Assembly (NCBI GenBank): GCA_944372435.1
Contig: CALVZD010000006.1
Coordinates: forward strand, 1-40,638
Length of the DNA stretch: 40,638 bases
Direction of reading: 5' to 3'
From: an uncultured Clostridia bacterium
GTDB taxonomy: Bacteria; Bacillota; Clostridia; Christensenellales; UBA1242
Position numbers and translations under genes: made by a program. The notes beneath the pieces were generated by a model. The model made no database searches, had not been told where the DNA came from, and saw only the letters and a program-made list of their open reading frames with translations. Shown here in pieces: positions 24,817 through 34,113 of this stretch (position 1 is the first letter of the stretch; each line of letters begins with the position of its first letter).

Positions 24817-25668
24817 TTATTCCTCAAAAAGTTGTCTGTATTCTTCTTCGGTGAGCAAAATTTCGCGTTCGGCACCTTCGTCGGTGATATAGCCAAGTTC
24901 GGTCATGTCGGCGATGACTTTTTTAGCGCGGTCGATGTTTAAGTTGAAGCGGTCTGAGATTTTTTGAGCGCTGACAACGCCGTCTTCAATGAACGCCCGC
25001 AAAACTGACGGTATGATCAAATCATAAGGCATCTGCTTGGTTTGACGCTCTTCGTTTTTGAAAACCTGCTTGTTTTTGACGATATAATTGAGGCCTGAAA
25101 ACACCGTCAGCAAAGTTGTTGCAACCAAGAGCGTGAGCAAAACGATGCTGATGATCGTGTAAGCAAGCCCTTCGATAACCGGAAAAAACTGCGCAACCAT
25201 GAAAGCGAAGATCATATACAAAAACACGGTTATATCCTGAAAGACCGCCTTCACTTTGCCTGTGTAGTCGGCCGCCAAGATTATGTTTTTTGAAGCTGCT
25301 ATCTGCCTGAACGCGCTGACGATGAGCTCTCGCGAAAGGATGAGCGTAACGCAAACTATCCCAAGCCAAACCGGCAAAACGATTGGAAGCGGTTGCGAAA
25401 TGCCTTCGCCTGCGATTGGATATGCGGTGATGAGCAGCAACCCCGAAGTTATCAAAACTTTGTCTGCAATTGGATCTAAAAATTTTCCCAAATCAGTAAC
25501 TTGATTTAGTTTTCTAGCGATTTTCCCATCTATGTCAGTGAGAGCAGCCACACCAAATAACACTGCTGCTACTAATTTGCCATATGGAATAAAATCCGCA
25601 AGAAAGAAAAACAGCACAAGCGGAATAAAACACATCCTTGAAACTGTGATTTTGTTTGGTATATTCAC
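24817..25668 (-). CDS. pgsA: Phosphatidylglycerophosphate synthase fused to a winged-helix domain
   Basis: PgsA joins CDP-diacylglycerol and glycerol 3-phosphate in the membrane, the committed step to phosphatidylglycerol. Residues 1 to about 205 form the CDP-alcohol phosphatidyltransferase: D45, D47-G48, A51-R52, G61, D65 and D69 are all in place, with about five membrane helices. Residues 215-283 are extra. They form a soluble winged-helix-like domain (VVSAQKISDRFNLNIDRAKKVIADMTELGYI ... ILLTEEEYRQLF) that resembles the FtsK gamma domain encoded upstream. The GTG start at 25668 overlaps the rimO TGA and has AAAGGAG. Ordinary PgsA has about 190 residues. Confidence 0.92.
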   Translation of the reverse strand: MNIPNKITVSRMCFIPLVLFFFLADFIPYGKLVAAVLFGVAALTDIDGKIARKLNQVTDLGKFLDPIADKVLITSGLLLITAYPIAGEGISQPLPIVLPVWLGIVCVTLILSRELIVSAFRQIAASKNIILAADYTGKVKAVFQDITVFLYMIFAFMVAQFFPVIEGLAYTIISIVLLTLLVATTLLTVFSGLNYIVKNKQVFKNEERQTKQMPYDLIIPSVLRAFIEDGVVSAQKISDRFNLNIDRAKKVIADMTELGYITDEGAEREILLTEEEYRQLFEE

Positions 25669-26987
25669 ACTATTTCTCCTTTAAAAAAGTTTCCGTCAAA
25701 ATTGGTGAGCTTGACGCAAACAAACTTGCCAATTTCGATACTATTATTATCCACAATTTTGATGCCAAAGTCAACCGATGGAGAGAGAAATTTGCTGTGT
25801 CCGACAAAAGTTGCGTCACTTTCGTCAAATTCGTCAATCATGACGCTGGTCGTTTGCCCAAGCAGCTTGCGCGCATTTTCAAACGCAACCTGCATTTGAA
25901 CTTTTTGAGCCTTTTTCAGCCTCCACATTTTTGTCAAACGACTTTTTTGCCCTTTGAGATAATAGCTGACCGTGCCCTCCTCACGCGAGTATGGGAAAAA
26001 GCCCACATAGTCGAGTTTTGCTTCCTTCAAAAACTGCAAAAGCTTTTTGAAAGCCTTTCTGGTTTCGCCTGGATGACCAACGATGAAAGTAGAGCGGATC
26101 TTTATGTCTGGATGGTAGGTTTTGATCTCTCTGATAAGCGCGCGCGTCGAGTTTTCGTTGTGCTTTCGGCGCATAAGCGCGAGCATTTTGTCGTCGATAT
26201 GCTGCAAAGGTATGTCGAGATAGTTGCACATCTTTGGCTCGTTGTCGATGAAATTTAAAAGCTCAGCCGAGATCATTTCTGGATAGGCATAGTGCAACCT
26301 GATCCATTCGATATCCTTGATTTTTGCAAGCTTTTCAAGCAGCTGAGCAAGCTGCGGCTTGCCATACAAATCGGTGCCATAGCGAGTGGTGTCTTGCGCC
26401 ACGATGATCAGCTCTTTCACACCCTTTTTTGCAAGCGCCTTGGCCTCGCTGACAAGGTCCTGCATCCTTTCGCTTTTGTAAGGCCCTCTGATGCGCGGAA
26501 TTGTGCAGTAGGCGCAAACATTGTTGCAACCGTCTGCGATCTTCAAATAGGCGTAGGCACTAGATGTTGTGAGTATTCTGTCAGAAGTGTCAGAATACTT
26601 TGATTTTTCAAGGCCGTAGAGCTCTTCGATCACATTTGTGATCTGGGCGTTGTTTTGAAATTTTAGCGTTGCGTCAACAAGCGGAAAAGCCTCAGAAATT
26701 TGCTTTTGATGCTTGCTTGGAAGGCAGCCTGTTATGATGAGTTTTTCGATCTTTCCAGATTTTTTGAGAGCTTCCATTTCGATGATGTTGTCGATCGCCT
26801 CCTGCCTTGCCGGCTCGATGAATGCGCAGGTGTTGACGAGCACGATGTCGGCATCAAGTGGGTCAGGCACAAGCTTGAAGCCATAGTCGGAAAGACGAAA
26901 AAGCAGCTTTTCAAGATCGACGCGGTTTTTGTCACAACCAAGGCTTATTGCTGAGACTTTTTTTTGTTGTAATTCTTCTTTTGTCAC
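25665..26987 (-). CDS. rimO: Ribosomal protein S12 methylthiotransferase RimO
   Basis: RimO methylthiolates the conserved Asp of ribosomal protein S12 using two iron-sulfur clusters. The 440-residue protein has UPF0004 cysteines C18, C54 and C88, radical-SAM cysteines C154, C158 and C161 (CNNVCAYC), and a C-terminal TRAM domain (TSVMIDEFDESDATFVGHSKF). IPRIRGPYKSE after the cluster is the RimO version of this motif, separating it from MiaB. It starts with GTG preceded by AGGTGA, 11 nt after ftsK, and its stop overlaps pgsA. Confidence 0.96.
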   Translation of the reverse strand: MTKEELQQKKVSAISLGCDKNRVDLEKLLFRLSDYGFKLVPDPLDADIVLVNTCAFIEPARQEAIDNIIEMEALKKSGKIEKLIITGCLPSKHQKQISEAFPLVDATLKFQNNAQITNVIEELYGLEKSKYSDTSDRILTTSSAYAYLKIADGCNNVCAYCTIPRIRGPYKSERMQDLVSEAKALAKKGVKELIIVAQDTTRYGTDLYGKPQLAQLLEKLAKIKDIEWIRLHYAYPEMISAELLNFIDNEPKMCNYLDIPLQHIDDKMLALMRRKHNENSTRALIREIKTYHPDIKIRSTFIVGHPGETRKAFKKLLQFLKEAKLDYVGFFPYSREEGTVSYYLKGQKSRLTKMWRLKKAQKVQMQVAFENARKLLGQTTSVMIDEFDESDATFVGHSKFLSPSVDFGIKIVDNNSIEIGKFVCVKLTNFDGNFFKGEIV

Positions 26988-26998
26988 TTTTCACCTGC

Positions 26999-29698
26999 CT
27001 AGTCGTAGTTGTCTCCAAAGATCTGATAGAACTCTTCGAGCGTGATATAAACATTTCGCGGTTTTGCTCCGTCAGCCGCAGAGATATAACCCATGTTCGT
27101 CATTTGGTCGATGATTTTGCCTGCACGAGGATAGCCGATAGACAAACGCCTTTGAATCATTGAGGTTGAGGCTTGACCGCTGTCGATCACCATTTTGAGC
27201 GCCTCTGGAAGCAAAGGATCCATGCCGCTGTTTTCGCCTTGTTCTGAATTTTGATTTTTTGGCATATTGTTGATTGCCTCTTGAACGGCTGGATCAAAGA
27301 TCAATTCATTATTCACCGTGACAAAATTGACGATGTCGGCAATTTCATGCGTTGTGATAAAGCAGCCCTGCACGCGTTTTGGCGCAGCGGAGTATTCTTG
27401 CGGCGCATAGAGCATATCACCATGCCCAAGCAATTTTTCGGCGCCGGTCATGCCAAGGATGACATCTGAGTTCACCCTGCTTGCAACTTTGAAGGCAATT
27501 CGCGACGGAAAGTTTGCCTTTATGCCGCCTGTCACGAACTCTGCGGTCGGTCGCTGAGTTGCCAAGATCATGTGCAAGCCCGACGCCCTCGCCTTTTGAC
27601 CGAGGCGAATGATGCGGTCCTCAATCTCCTTTTTGCCTTGCATGATAAAGTCGGCAAACTCGTCGATTATTATCACAATAAAAGGCATCTTTTTCTTTTT
27701 GCCGTTGAGAACATCGGCGGTGTAGTTGTATTCATCAATATCTTTAACGCGCGCTTCACGGATCAGCCTGAAACGCCTTTCCATCTCATCGATAGCCCAT
27801 TGCAGCGCGTTTGCAGCCTTTGAAACGTCAGTTATAACCTTTGGCACAACGAGATGTGGTATGCCCTCATACGGCGTGAATTCGACCTGTTTTGGGTCGA
27901 TGAGCAGCATTCGGCAATCCTCAGGCGAAGCCTTGTAGAGCAGCGAGATGATGATGTTGTTGAGCATAACGCTCTTTCCTGAACCAGTCGTTCCGGCGAT
28001 CAAAAGGTGCGGCATTTTGTTGAGAGCGCCGACTTTGATGTTGCCAGAAATATCCTTGCCGACTGCAAAAGTGAGCGGCGATTTTGCCGAGTTAAATTCG
28101 TTTGACGAAAGCACATCGCGCAAAGAAACCGTTGCAACTTTGTCGTTTGGAACTTCGATGCCCACAACGTTTCTGCCCGGCACAGGTGCCTCGATGCGCA
28201 CATCGCCACCGTTGGCTTCAAGCGCAAGCGCGATGTCGCTGGAAAGGTTCAAAATCTTTTTAACGGTGATGCCGGACGGCATTTCAAGCTCATAGCGCGT
28301 TACCGCTGGGCCAATCACAACATTTTGAACTTTGGCAGGCACGCCAAACTCTTGCAAGGTGTTTTCCAAAATTATCGTTTTTGTAGCGATATCGTCGTCA
28401 AGATCGCTCATATCTGTTGAGCGCGTTGTGACAAGGTCGATTGGCGGACGCGTGTAGTGATATGGCTTGACCTCTTCCTCAGGCTGCTTTTCAGGCTCGC
28501 TGTCAGCGTCAAAATTGACAAAGTGGCGAGGTCGATCCAAGCTTCTCCCCTCAGCCCCTGCCGTTATTCTGTCGGCAAGCTCGCGCTCAGAAAGAGGTTT
28601 GTTTTCAACCTGTGGTTTTTCCTCAGGCTCTGGCGCAGAAAAAGCACGGTCGCGATTTCTGTCGAAACGCGGCTCTGGATCAGTTTTTGGCGGTTCTGAG
28701 ATCTCACTTGCACGCGAGAAGTTGTTTTCCTGCATCACTTCGCGAATTATGTCGTCAGCCTCAGACACAAGCTCCTCTGGCTGAGCGGCGGAGACATTCA
28801 TAGGTGTCGAGTCTGAAATAATCGGATTTTCATTTTTCAGCGCGTCGATGTTTCGGTTCATTTCGCGCTTGAAAACATCGTTGGTGACGCCGTTTTTGAC
28901 ATATGCTCTGGCGCTTTCTGAAAAATATTTGTTCACATCAATTTCAGGCGGCGTGAGGAGATATTTTTTAAGCTCCTCGCCTTCAAGCTTTCGAGGATCT
29001 TGCTGCTTTGGAGGCTCCGGCGTGATAGGCTCGACAAGCGTGCGACGAGTGAGGCCAAGTTTTTGCTTTATGGTCTCTTGCTGCGTCTGCTTTTTTTCGA
29101 TGTTGCCGCTCATCACAACATTGACCTCTTCTGTCTTTTTCGGCTTTTCCACCTCCTTTATCGCAAGCTTGACAGGCTTTTCTTGAACGCGGTTTTTTCT
29201 GAGATACAAAAGCGCGTCGATATAAAGCGCAAGGCAGATCACAAAGGCGACACAAAAGATGACAAACGCCCAAACATAGTTTGTCATATACAAAATGCTG
29301 GTTGAAAACAGACCGACGATAATTCCGCCTGCTGTGTGCTTTTTAAGATAGTTTGACGCGAGATATTCGCCAAAGCTGCCTGCTTTGTCCCCCACAACAG
29401 CGAGCTGAATTATGCACAGCAGCAAAAATATCGACAGATACAAAAATATCGCATATTTTTTTGAAAGCTTGTAGCGCTTGTTGTTGAGCAGCGCCACTCC
29501 TGCCAAAAACAGCATGATGAAAAGTGGATATGCAAAGTAGCCAAATGTGCCAAGCAAAAAATCTTGCATAAAGCCAACAAGGTTTGTTAGCAAGAAGAAA
29601 AACATAACACAGGCAACCGCAATCAATGTGATGCCTGTGATCTTTTTTGCTCGCGGTGAAAAACCGCGAGACTTTTTTCGAACTTTATACTCTGCCAT
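26999..29698 (-). CDS. ftsK: DNA translocase FtsK/SpoIIIE
   Basis: FtsK pumps chromosomal DNA through the closing septum. The 899-residue protein has four N-terminal membrane helices (about 17-165) and a Pro/Glu-rich linker (165-420). The RecA-like motor follows, with Walker A AGTTGSGKS near 566-574 and IIIDEFADF as Walker B. The gamma winged helix at about 830-890 (STSMIQRRLSIGYPRAGKIIDQM) would read KOPS/SRS sites. The first ATG is required for the basic N-terminal tail; there is no ribosome binding site, and a consensus promoter ends 6 nt before it. It leads the operon running to recA. Confidence 0.96.
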   Translation of the reverse strand: MAEYKVRKKSRGFSPRAKKITGITLIAVACVMFFFLLTNLVGFMQDFLLGTFGYFAYPLFIMLFLAGVALLNNKRYKLSKKYAIFLYLSIFLLLCIIQLAVVGDKAGSFGEYLASNYLKKHTAGGIIVGLFSTSILYMTNYVWAFVIFCVAFVICLALYIDALLYLRKNRVQEKPVKLAIKEVEKPKKTEEVNVVMSGNIEKKQTQQETIKQKLGLTRRTLVEPITPEPPKQQDPRKLEGEELKKYLLTPPEIDVNKYFSESARAYVKNGVTNDVFKREMNRNIDALKNENPIISDSTPMNVSAAQPEELVSEADDIIREVMQENNFSRASEISEPPKTDPEPRFDRNRDRAFSAPEPEEKPQVENKPLSERELADRITAGAEGRSLDRPRHFVNFDADSEPEKQPEEEVKPYHYTRPPIDLVTTRSTDMSDLDDDIATKTIILENTLQEFGVPAKVQNVVIGPAVTRYELEMPSGITVKKILNLSSDIALALEANGGDVRIEAPVPGRNVVGIEVPNDKVATVSLRDVLSSNEFNSAKSPLTFAVGKDISGNIKVGALNKMPHLLIAGTTGSGKSVMLNNIIISLLYKASPEDCRMLLIDPKQVEFTPYEGIPHLVVPKVITDVSKAANALQWAIDEMERRFRLIREARVKDIDEYNYTADVLNGKKKKMPFIVIIIDEFADFIMQGKKEIEDRIIRLGQKARASGLHMILATQRPTAEFVTGGIKANFPSRIAFKVASRVNSDVILGMTGAEKLLGHGDMLYAPQEYSAAPKRVQGCFITTHEIADIVNFVTVNNELIFDPAVQEAINNMPKNQNSEQGENSGMDPLLPEALKMVIDSGQASTSMIQRRLSIGYPRAGKIIDQMTNMGYISAADGAKPRNVYITLEEFYQIFGDNYD

Positions 29699-29704
29699 GA
29701 TTAC

Positions 29705-29733
29705 ATTATATCATAGTAAAAAATAATTCCCAA
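29705..29733 (-). promoter_or_regulatory. Promoter of the ftsK operon, predicted leaderless
   Basis: TTGGGA (29733-29728), 17 nt, then a perfect TATAAT (29710-29705) on the minus strand with TGA before it. Six nt later comes the ftsK ATG, whose A is the expected first transcribed base. Confidence 0.85.
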
Positions 29734-29773
29734 ATATGTTTTTAAGAAAAAGTGTTATTTTTTTCACAAATTG

Positions 29774-30508
29774 TCAATTTTCTAGCCCTGAGAGGTTTTC
29801 TGACACCGTGACAAGCTCAAAACCCTGCCCTTGAAGAGTGTCGATTATCCTGCCGAGAGCGTCGCGCGTGCAAGCCGTTGGATGCATGAGGATGAGATCG
29901 CCGCCCTTTGCGCCATCGATAGCTCGGTTGTAGATGAGGTCTGCGTCTTGATCTCGCCAATCGATCGTGTCACGCGTCCACATAATCGTCTTGTAGCCAA
30001 GGCTTGATGCAACTTCGACAGTCTGCTCGTTGTAAGCGCCACTTGGAGGAGCAAACAGCGTGGCATCCTTGCCAATCATGCTTTTGATGAGAGCGTGAGT
30101 TGTGGAGATTTCCTTTTCGCAGCTTTCTCGCGTGAGTTTGTCGTGATCTTTGTGAGAATAGGCGTGGTTGCCAATTTCGTGACCCTTTTCGACCATTTCA
30201 ATCAAGATCTCCTCATTGCCAGCCACCCAAGTTCCGCCGACAAAAAAGGTGACCTTGGCGTTTTTTTCTTCAAGCGTTTGCAGCATGTCGGCAAGATATT
30301 CCGTCCCCCAGCAAACGTTGATCATAAGGCTAATTTTGTTGGACGAAGTGTCGCCTTGATAGATCGCGCCTTGTGAGGAGCTCACCTCTTGGTTTGAGTT
30401 TGAAAATGTCACTCCAAAATAGACCGCAAGTCCGATCAAGACCAGCAGACCCGCGATGCAGAGATTGACGACATATTTTCTGAAAATGAACACGTTTAAC
30501 TTTTTCAT
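29774..30508 (-). CDS. Polysaccharide deacetylase family protein with altered catalytic motif
   Basis: The 244-residue protein has one N-terminal membrane anchor (about 12-35) and an extracytoplasmic CE4 domain. CE4 enzymes remove acetyl groups from peptidoglycan or chitin-like sugars. The zinc histidines H115 and H119 (HAYSH) and the LMH motif (207-209) are present. However, the usual catalytic TFDD reads MINVCWG, with N64 where the base Asp is expected, and RPPxG reads APPSG (A153). It may be an altered-activity clostridial subgroup or a binding protein. The ATG at 30508 has no ribosome binding site; an imperfect dyad (CATGCCATAA/TTATGCATG) overlaps its start. Confidence 0.85.
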   Translation of the reverse strand: MKKLNVFIFRKYVVNLCIAGLLVLIGLAVYFGVTFSNSNQEVSSSQGAIYQGDTSSNKISLMINVCWGTEYLADMLQTLEEKNAKVTFFVGGTWVAGNEEILIEMVEKGHEIGNHAYSHKDHDKLTRESCEKEISTTHALIKSMIGKDATLFAPPSGAYNEQTVEVASSLGYKTIMWTRDTIDWRDQDADLIYNRAIDGAKGGDLILMHPTACTRDALGRIIDTLQGQGFELVTVSENLSGLEN

Positions 30509-30554
30509 GCCATAACTTATGCATGAAAATTTTAAATAATAACTAAAAATTTGT

Positions 30555-31946
30555 TTATTTTTTAATTTTAAATCTTTTCATTTCTTTTACTTTTAAATAA
30601 TTAAGTCTTTTAAAAATTGCTTTTTCGTTTTGCGATCCACGGATCTTATAAAAAACATTTTTTCCGTTTTTTTTATAAATAATCAAATCATTTTCCTCAG
30701 GATTTAAGCAATGATGAATTCCTCCTATGCCAGATAAAATTTCCTGATATGCACCACATCCAAAAACACCAATATAGAGTGTTTCTCCTTTTTTGATTTC
30801 AGGCATAATACAATATTTTTCTGAATTTTGATAAAAATAAACATCATCACCATCGCAGGTGTCACCAGCTATTCTTACTTTGATTAGTTTATTATTGGCA
30901 AGATTTATAGGTAAAAACAAGAACCTCTCTTTTAAAGCCCAAGTATTAACTAAACTTGTCATTATAGAGCCATTAATAACATACCAAGGTTTGTCGTCAT
31001 GTGAATTCTTTACAGTTTCGACTTTATAAATGTTAAAACATGAATCAGAGACTGTGTATCTTCCATTTTCTTGAATTATGTTTGGATCAGAGATATTGTA
31101 TTTTTTACCTAATCCTTTTAACAATTTGATTATATCGTCCGCATATTTTTCATAATCAAATTCATTTATCTTATCATATGGAGTGCCTCCGCCAAAATCA
31201 AAATTCACTAAATTTGGTTCATCTTTAACGATTTTTGAATAAAGTTGATAGGCCTTTTCTATGTTTTCAAAACATTTTTCTTGGTTGTAGAGAGATCCTC
31301 TTTGATGAAAATGTAACGTTGTAAATACGAGGTTTTCATTTTTTTTGTATTTTTTTAAGCAATCAATTAACTCTTTTTCTTTTAATCCAAATCTGTCAAA
31401 TCCTAAATCATTACTTTTAGCATATAGATTAGGTAAATTTAATCTAAACCCTATTTCAACTTTACGATTAAATTTAGTGTCAAGCAAAATGTTTAATTCG
31501 CTTTTATTATCAATAACAAACAGAATGTCATAACCTTTATTTATCATTTTAATTATTTGATCTACATAAAGTTTGTCTTTTATTCCATTGCAAATAATTT
31601 TCTTATTATCAACAATCTTATTTTTAATAATTCTCTCAACTATTTTTAAATCAATATAGCTTGAGGTTTCATACATGTCAGCATATGTCCCTGCGGTAAT
31701 AACATTCTCTGAATAATAACTAGCCTTATTCGCATTTGCAAAAATATATTTGCCTTGATATGAATACTTGGAAATAGCTTTTTCAAAATAAGCTTTCAAA
31801 CTTGTAATCTTTTCTCTAATTATATCAACGTAGCCAACTTTTAAAGGATTGCCAAACTTAGTTACCAAATCCAAACAGTTTATATCTTTATAATACAAAA
31901 CTCCATTTTTGTAATTCAAATAATTTTTTTGCAATTTTATTTGCAT
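30555..31946 (-). CDS. SpeA-like PLP decarboxylase (alanine racemase fold), AT-rich
   Basis: The 463-residue protein is a fold-III PLP decarboxylase. K74 (FANANKASYY) fits the cofactor lysine, NFDFGGGTPYD the phosphate-binding loop, AGDTCDGDDVYF the catalytic cysteine, and GCGAYQEILSGIGGIHHCL strongly resembles biosynthetic arginine decarboxylase (SpeA). It is shorter than SpeA (about 630), so the substrate may be arginine or another diamino acid. Base composition is far more AT-rich than neighbours (by eye under 30% GC) with many Lys, Asn, Ile and Tyr, suggesting horizontal transfer. GAGGT precedes the ATG, 15 nt after pnp, so it probably rides on the pnp transcript. Confidence 0.8.
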   Translation of the reverse strand: MQIKLQKNYLNYKNGVLYYKDINCLDLVTKFGNPLKVGYVDIIREKITSLKAYFEKAISKYSYQGKYIFANANKASYYSENVITAGTYADMYETSSYIDLKIVERIIKNKIVDNKKIICNGIKDKLYVDQIIKMINKGYDILFVIDNKSELNILLDTKFNRKVEIGFRLNLPNLYAKSNDLGFDRFGLKEKELIDCLKKYKKNENLVFTTLHFHQRGSLYNQEKCFENIEKAYQLYSKIVKDEPNLVNFDFGGGTPYDKINEFDYEKYADDIIKLLKGLGKKYNISDPNIIQENGRYTVSDSCFNIYKVETVKNSHDDKPWYVINGSIMTSLVNTWALKERFLFLPINLANNKLIKVRIAGDTCDGDDVYFYQNSEKYCIMPEIKKGETLYIGVFGCGAYQEILSGIGGIHHCLNPEENDLIIYKKNGKNVFYKIRGSQNEKAIFKRLNYLKVKEMKRFKIKK

Positions 31947-31961
31947 TGTGACCTCATAAGT

Positions 31962-34049
31962 TTATTTTTTTTCAATGAGTTTCATGTCAACTCGGCCTTT
32001 GTCGTCAACTTTGATGACCTCAGCTACAACCTTATCTCCGATATTGACAACGTCTTCGACCTTTTCAACGCGTTTTGATGAGAGTTTGGAGATGTGGATC
32101 ATGCCTTCCTTTCCGCCAAGCGTTTCAACAAAAGCGCCGAACGGAAGAATTCTGACAACTGTTCCCTCATATTTTTTGCCAACTTCCAAATCTTCAACGA
32201 TTGCAAGCACGATTGCTTTTGCCTTTTCGGCGCGCTCGATGTCTTCACAAGCGATGAACACTTGCCCGTCGTCTTCGATGTCGATCTTGACGCCGGTTTG
32301 GTCGATGATTTTGTTGATAGTTTTTCCGCCAGAGCCGATGACATCCTTGATCTTTTCAGGATCGATCATGAACGAGATGATCTTTGGAGCGTATTTTGAA
32401 AGCTCTTTGCGTGGCTCGCTGATTGTGTCGAGCAGTTTTTGCATGATGTAAAGCCTGCCCTCTCTTGCCTGCAAAAGCGCTGTGTGCAGGATGTCTTTGT
32501 CAAGGCCATGGATTTTGATATCCATCTGAATTGCCGTCACGCCCTTTTCGGTTCCTGTCACTTTAAAGTCCATATCGCCAAGGAAGTCTTCCAACCCTTG
32601 GATGTCTGAAAGAACGGCAACTTTTTTAGACTTTTCATCTTTGATCAGCCCCATTGCGATACCAGCGACTGGTGAAGAAATTGGCACGCCGCCATCCATG
32701 AGCGCAAGTGTGGAGCCGCAAACGCTTGCCATTGATGACGAGCCGTTTGACGATGTCACTTCGCTGACAAGACGAAGCGCGTATGGGAATTCTTCCTCAG
32801 TTGGAATAACCGGCTCGAGCGCTCTTTCAGCAAGTGCGCCGTGGCCTATCTCACGCCTGCCTGGGCTTTTGAGGTTTCTCGCCTCGCCTGTGGCATATGG
32901 CGGCATATTGTAGTGATGAACATAGCGGTTGACCTCTTCGTCGTCAAGCCCCTCAAGTTTTTGCATATCTGAAACGGTGCCAAGAGTGAGCGAAGTCAAA
33001 ACCTGAGTCTGTCCGCGTGTGAACACTGCCGAACCGTGAACGCGTGGAAGCAAGCCAACTTCGCACCAAATTGGGCGAATCTCTTTGAGCTTTCTGCCGT
33101 CTGGTCGCACGCCCTCGTTGAGGATTTTTCCGCGAACCTTTTCCTTTGTCATTTTGTAGAGCACATCACCGATGAATTTTTCCTGCTCTGGGAAAATTTC
33201 AGCAAAATGTGCCTTGGTTTCAGCGTCAACCTCGTCTTGACGAGCCTGTCTCTCCTGACGGTCAAAGGTGTCGAGCGCGTGATCGAGACGCTTGTCAGCA
33301 AATTCTCGAACCGCCTTGTCAATCTCCTCTGGCACGGTCACAAAATTTATGTGAGGATTCAGCGGCTTTCCGATTTCTGCCTTGACCTTTTTGATAAACC
33401 TTACGATCTTTTTGATCTCTTCGTGTCCGAACATGATGGCGTCAAGCATAACCTCTTCTGGCACCTCTTTTGCGCCAGCTTCAACCATGAGCACAGCCTC
33501 TTCGGTTCCGCTGACCGTGAGAGCAAGCCTTGACGCTTCGCGCTCTGCCTGATTTGGGTTTAGAATAAATTTGCCGTCAACAAGCCCCACCTGAACAGAA
33601 CCTGTTGGGCCTTCAAACGGTATGTCGGAAATTGAAAGCGCAAAGCTTGATCCGAGCATAGCGAGAACTTCTGGCGCGTGGTCAGGCTCGACTGAAAGCG
33701 CGGTTGCAACCACTGAGACATCGTTGTAAAAACCCTTTGGGAAGAGTGGACGAAGTGGCCTGTCGATAAGGCGAGATGTCAGGATCGCCTTGTCTGACGG
33801 TCTGCCCTCGCGTTTTTTGAATCCACCTGGGATTTTGCCCACTGAATACATCTTTTCTTCAAAATCCACGCCGAGTGGGAAGAAATCGATGCCTGGACGC
33901 GGCTCTTTTGACATGGTCACATTGACCATGACAACTGTTTCGCCGCAGCGAACCAAACAGTGACCGTTGGCCTGCTCAGCAAGCGCGCCGGTTTCGAAAG
34001 TTACAAGGTCGCGGCCGATTTGAATTTCAAACTTTTTTCCGTGTGTCAT
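31962..34049 (-). CDS. pnp: Polyribonucleotide nucleotidyltransferase (PNPase)
   Basis: PNPase degrades RNA 3' to 5' using phosphate and can add tails. The 695-residue protein has two RNase PH domains (first from about 10, second from about 315 with FTRGQTQVL and [16 protein letters not shown]). A KH domain follows (about 555-615, [16 protein letters not shown]), then an S1 domain (about 625-693, [24 protein letters not shown]). Length is standard. AAGGAG lies upstream of the ATG. It follows rpsO, separated by a terminator hairpin, the classic rpsO-pnp arrangement. Confidence 0.98.
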   Translation of the reverse strand: MTHGKKFEIQIGRDLVTFETGALAEQANGHCLVRCGETVVMVNVTMSKEPRPGIDFFPLGVDFEEKMYSVGKIPGGFKKREGRPSDKAILTSRLIDRPLRPLFPKGFYNDVSVVATALSVEPDHAPEVLAMLGSSFALSISDIPFEGPTGSVQVGLVDGKFILNPNQAEREASRLALTVSGTEEAVLMVEAGAKEVPEEVMLDAIMFGHEEIKKIVRFIKKVKAEIGKPLNPHINFVTVPEEIDKAVREFADKRLDHALDTFDRQERQARQDEVDAETKAHFAEIFPEQEKFIGDVLYKMTKEKVRGKILNEGVRPDGRKLKEIRPIWCEVGLLPRVHGSAVFTRGQTQVLTSLTLGTVSDMQKLEGLDDEEVNRYVHHYNMPPYATGEARNLKSPGRREIGHGALAERALEPVIPTEEEFPYALRLVSEVTSSNGSSSMASVCGSTLALMDGGVPISSPVAGIAMGLIKDEKSKKVAVLSDIQGLEDFLGDMDFKVTGTEKGVTAIQMDIKIHGLDKDILHTALLQAREGRLYIMQKLLDTISEPRKELSKYAPKIISFMIDPEKIKDVIGSGGKTINKIIDQTGVKIDIEDDGQVFIACEDIERAEKAKAIVLAIVEDLEVGKKYEGTVVRILPFGAFVETLGGKEGMIHISKLSSKRVEKVEDVVNIGDKVVAEVIKVDDKGRVDMKLIEKK

Positions 34050-34071
34050 AATAATCTCCTTTTAAAACTTT

Positions 34072-34100
34072 AAAAAAGGGTGCCAAAAAACAAGCACCCT
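34072..34100 (-). terminator. Terminator or attenuator between rpsO and pnp
   Basis: AGGGTGC (34077-34083) pairs with GCACCCT (34094-34100) across a 10 nt loop and is followed by six T on the minus strand. pnp would be reached only by read-through, unless it has its own promoter; none is obvious in the 65 nt gap. Confidence 0.8.
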
Positions 34101-34113
34101 CCCTTTATTAAAT

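Noticed and set aside
24798..24830. LexA/SOS box upstream of recA
   Set aside because: No GAAC-N4-GTTC-type site was seen in the gap before recA; recA is probably transcribed from the ftsK operon promoter or an unseen one.
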